64,000 nt of DNA. Source: Hydractinia symbiolongicarpus (lineage: Eukaryota > Cnidaria > Hydrozoa > Anthoathecata > Hydractiniidae). This document shows, piece after piece, positions 63,080 through 64,000 of this stretch. The stretch is taken from NCBI RefSeq assembly GCF_029227915.1, contig NC_079881.1, positions 22,855,501-22,919,500 of the forward strand, read 5' to 3'. Each line of letters begins with the position of its first letter. The stretch's first letter is position 1. The position numbers and the translations under genes were made by a program. The notes below the pieces were generated by a model that did not search any database, was not told where the DNA came from, and worked only from the letters and a program-made list of their open reading frames with translations.

Positions 63080-64000
63080 CTGTGGGACCAATCCTAGCTG
63101 TAAGCGCGCGCTGAAGATATAAAGATAGTTTCAAAATCTCCATTTCATTGACTTTCTAACGGTCTAAATCCGTTTGAGTTACAACGGTTGCATCACACAC
63201 TCGTACCAACATGTATTTAGTGATTTTTATCCGATATTACTAAGTTGTATCGCTTTCAACAGTGCAACGATTGACTGTGGGACTTAATTGAATTGATTTT
63301 GGACTTTGAACATATAAATGTTATAAAGGAGTCATTTTGACTACAAGAAGTAACATTCTTCTTAATTTGAAATGATTGCTGGAACTCAGTGATTACACTG
63401 GGTGCTGTGGTAGCGCTTCATTTAAAAACTAAGATAAATAAGTCATTTTGCACTCTGGGACCAATACTAGCCGTTATCGCGCGCTGAAGAAACAGAGACA
63501 GTTTTAAAAACTACATATCAATGAATTTCTAACGGTATCAGTCCGTTTGAATTACATCGGTTGCGTGACATATTCGTCCCCACATGTATTTAGCGATATT
63601 TTTCTGATATTACTAGGTTGCATCGCTTTTAACAGTGAAACGATTGACTGTGGTACTTAATTGAACTAAATTTGGACTGTGATCTGATAAATGTGATAAA
63701 TGAGACAATTTGACTCGAAGAAATAACATTCTTCTTAATTTGACAAAATTGCCGGAACTCAGCGATTACACTGGACCCTGTGGTCGCGCATCATTTAAAT
63801 ATTTAGATAAATAAGTCATTTCTACTGTGGGACAAATCCTTGCCGTTAGCGCGCGCTGAAGATATACAGACAGTTTCAAAATCTCCATTTCATTGACTTT
63901 CTAACGCTGTCAATACGTTTGAGTTACAACGGTTGCATCACATATTCGTACCAACATGTATTTAGTGATGTTTTTCCGATATTACTAAGTTGTATCGCTT
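63080..64000. repeat. Right-hand monomers related to 33.0-33.9 kb
   Basis: Landmarks 63405 R-like (CACTGGGTGCTG) and 63778 Q. ATAAATGTTATAAAGGAG with TTGAAATGATTGC matches 33,440-33,530. GTGATCTGATAAATG with CAATTTGACTCGAAGAAAT matches 33,070-33,125. CCTTGCCGTTAGCGCGCG with AGATATACAGACAG matches 33,600 and 34,350. The array runs past the end of the window. Confidence 0.78.

Larger units (their letters stand above)
1..64000. repeat. Satellite DNA array, 372-377 bp monomer, fills the window
   Basis: The same roughly 373-bp sequence recurs without interruption and in one orientation. Conserved landmarks in order along each monomer are CACTGGGCGCTGTGGTA or variants, ACTGTGGGACCAATCCTAG, GACAGTTTCAAAAACT, CCGTTTGAGTTACAACGG, ATTCGTACCAACATGTA, GATTGACTGTGGGACTTAA, and TTCTTAATTTGACATGATTG. 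I found 172 landmark copies; normal spacing is 369-378 bp, with exceptions of 367, 363, 337, 333 and 314. No unique sequence, transposon or gene lies between monomers. Open frames (up to about 119 codons at 55,007-55,366 and 60,185-60,544, minus strand) recur with the monomer, differ in length between near-identical monomers through single substitutions, and have no recognisable domain, so none is called as a gene. Satellite status is directly visible; the heterochromatic or centromeric location is inference. Confidence 0.97.

Noticed and set aside
1-64000. CRISPR array
   Set aside because: Repeats are about 373 bp with no unique spacers; neither repeat nor spacer size fits.
1-64000. Transposon or retroelement insertions, terminal repeats, poly-A tails
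   Set aside because: No interruption of monomer order, no unique sequence and no target-site duplication was found; every stretch longer than 300 bp is monomer sequence.
1-64000. Inverted (head-to-head) monomers
   Set aside because: All landmarks found read in the same direction on the given strand.
1-64000. Assignment to a named satellite family or species
   Set aside because: I do not recognise the monomer with confidence. Length and AT-richness alone are shared by many plant and animal satellites, so naming one would be a guess.

Overview
The whole window is one satellite DNA array. A monomer of about 372-377 bp is repeated head-to-tail, always in the same orientation, from the first base to the last. 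I located 172 copies of one internal landmark (the segment before GGTA in variants of CACTGGGCGCTGTGGTA) and infer one further monomer near 63,040 where the landmark is deleted. I see no gene, tRNA, rRNA, transposon, CRISPR, telomeric repeat or unique sequence. The open frames present are at most about 119 codons, recur with the repeat and match no family I recognise; I treat them as chance frames. A gene-free, AT-rich array of this size points to eukaryotic heterochromatin (pericentromeric, centromeric or subtelomeric). The sequence does not let me name the species.

Layout. (1) From 1 to about 17.25 kb is subfamily I, with spacing of about 374 bp and the diagnostic GGTTGGGTCAC. It opens with a clean 5-monomer higher-order repeat (HOR) of 1875 bp (1-5.66 kb), then a mosaic with duplications at distances of 2620, 2242 and 4860 bp. 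(2) At about 17.25-17.6 kb the array switches to subfamily II/III: GGTTGCGTCAC, 372-373 bp spacing, and four landmark types. I call these R (CACTGGGCGCTG), P (CACAGGACCCTG), Q (CACTGGACCCTG) and S (CATTAGGCTCTG). (3) From 21.5 to 28.95 kb there are two successive copies of a 10-monomer, 3724-bp HOR, followed by partial repeats. (4) From 31 to 64 kb there is a complex mosaic dominated by a P-Q-R-S-R module present in seven full or partial copies. In five of these the S-to-R interval is shortened to 337 bp, in one to 333 bp, and the seventh breaks off before S. A 14-monomer, 5178-bp period covers 51.9-61.5 kb.

The array is best read as a record of unequal exchange: hybrid monomers, dimers (745 or 750 bp), trimers (1117 bp), 5-, 6-, 10- and 14-mers, and short patches shared between places 30 kb apart. 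Within the monomer I see conserved short inverted repeats (AACGG/CCGTT/AACGG), a landmark that has a different dyad in R and P types, a strongly conserved box around ATTCGTACCAACATGTA, and signs that the monomer is itself an old dimer. All identities were judged by eye; no alignment was run.
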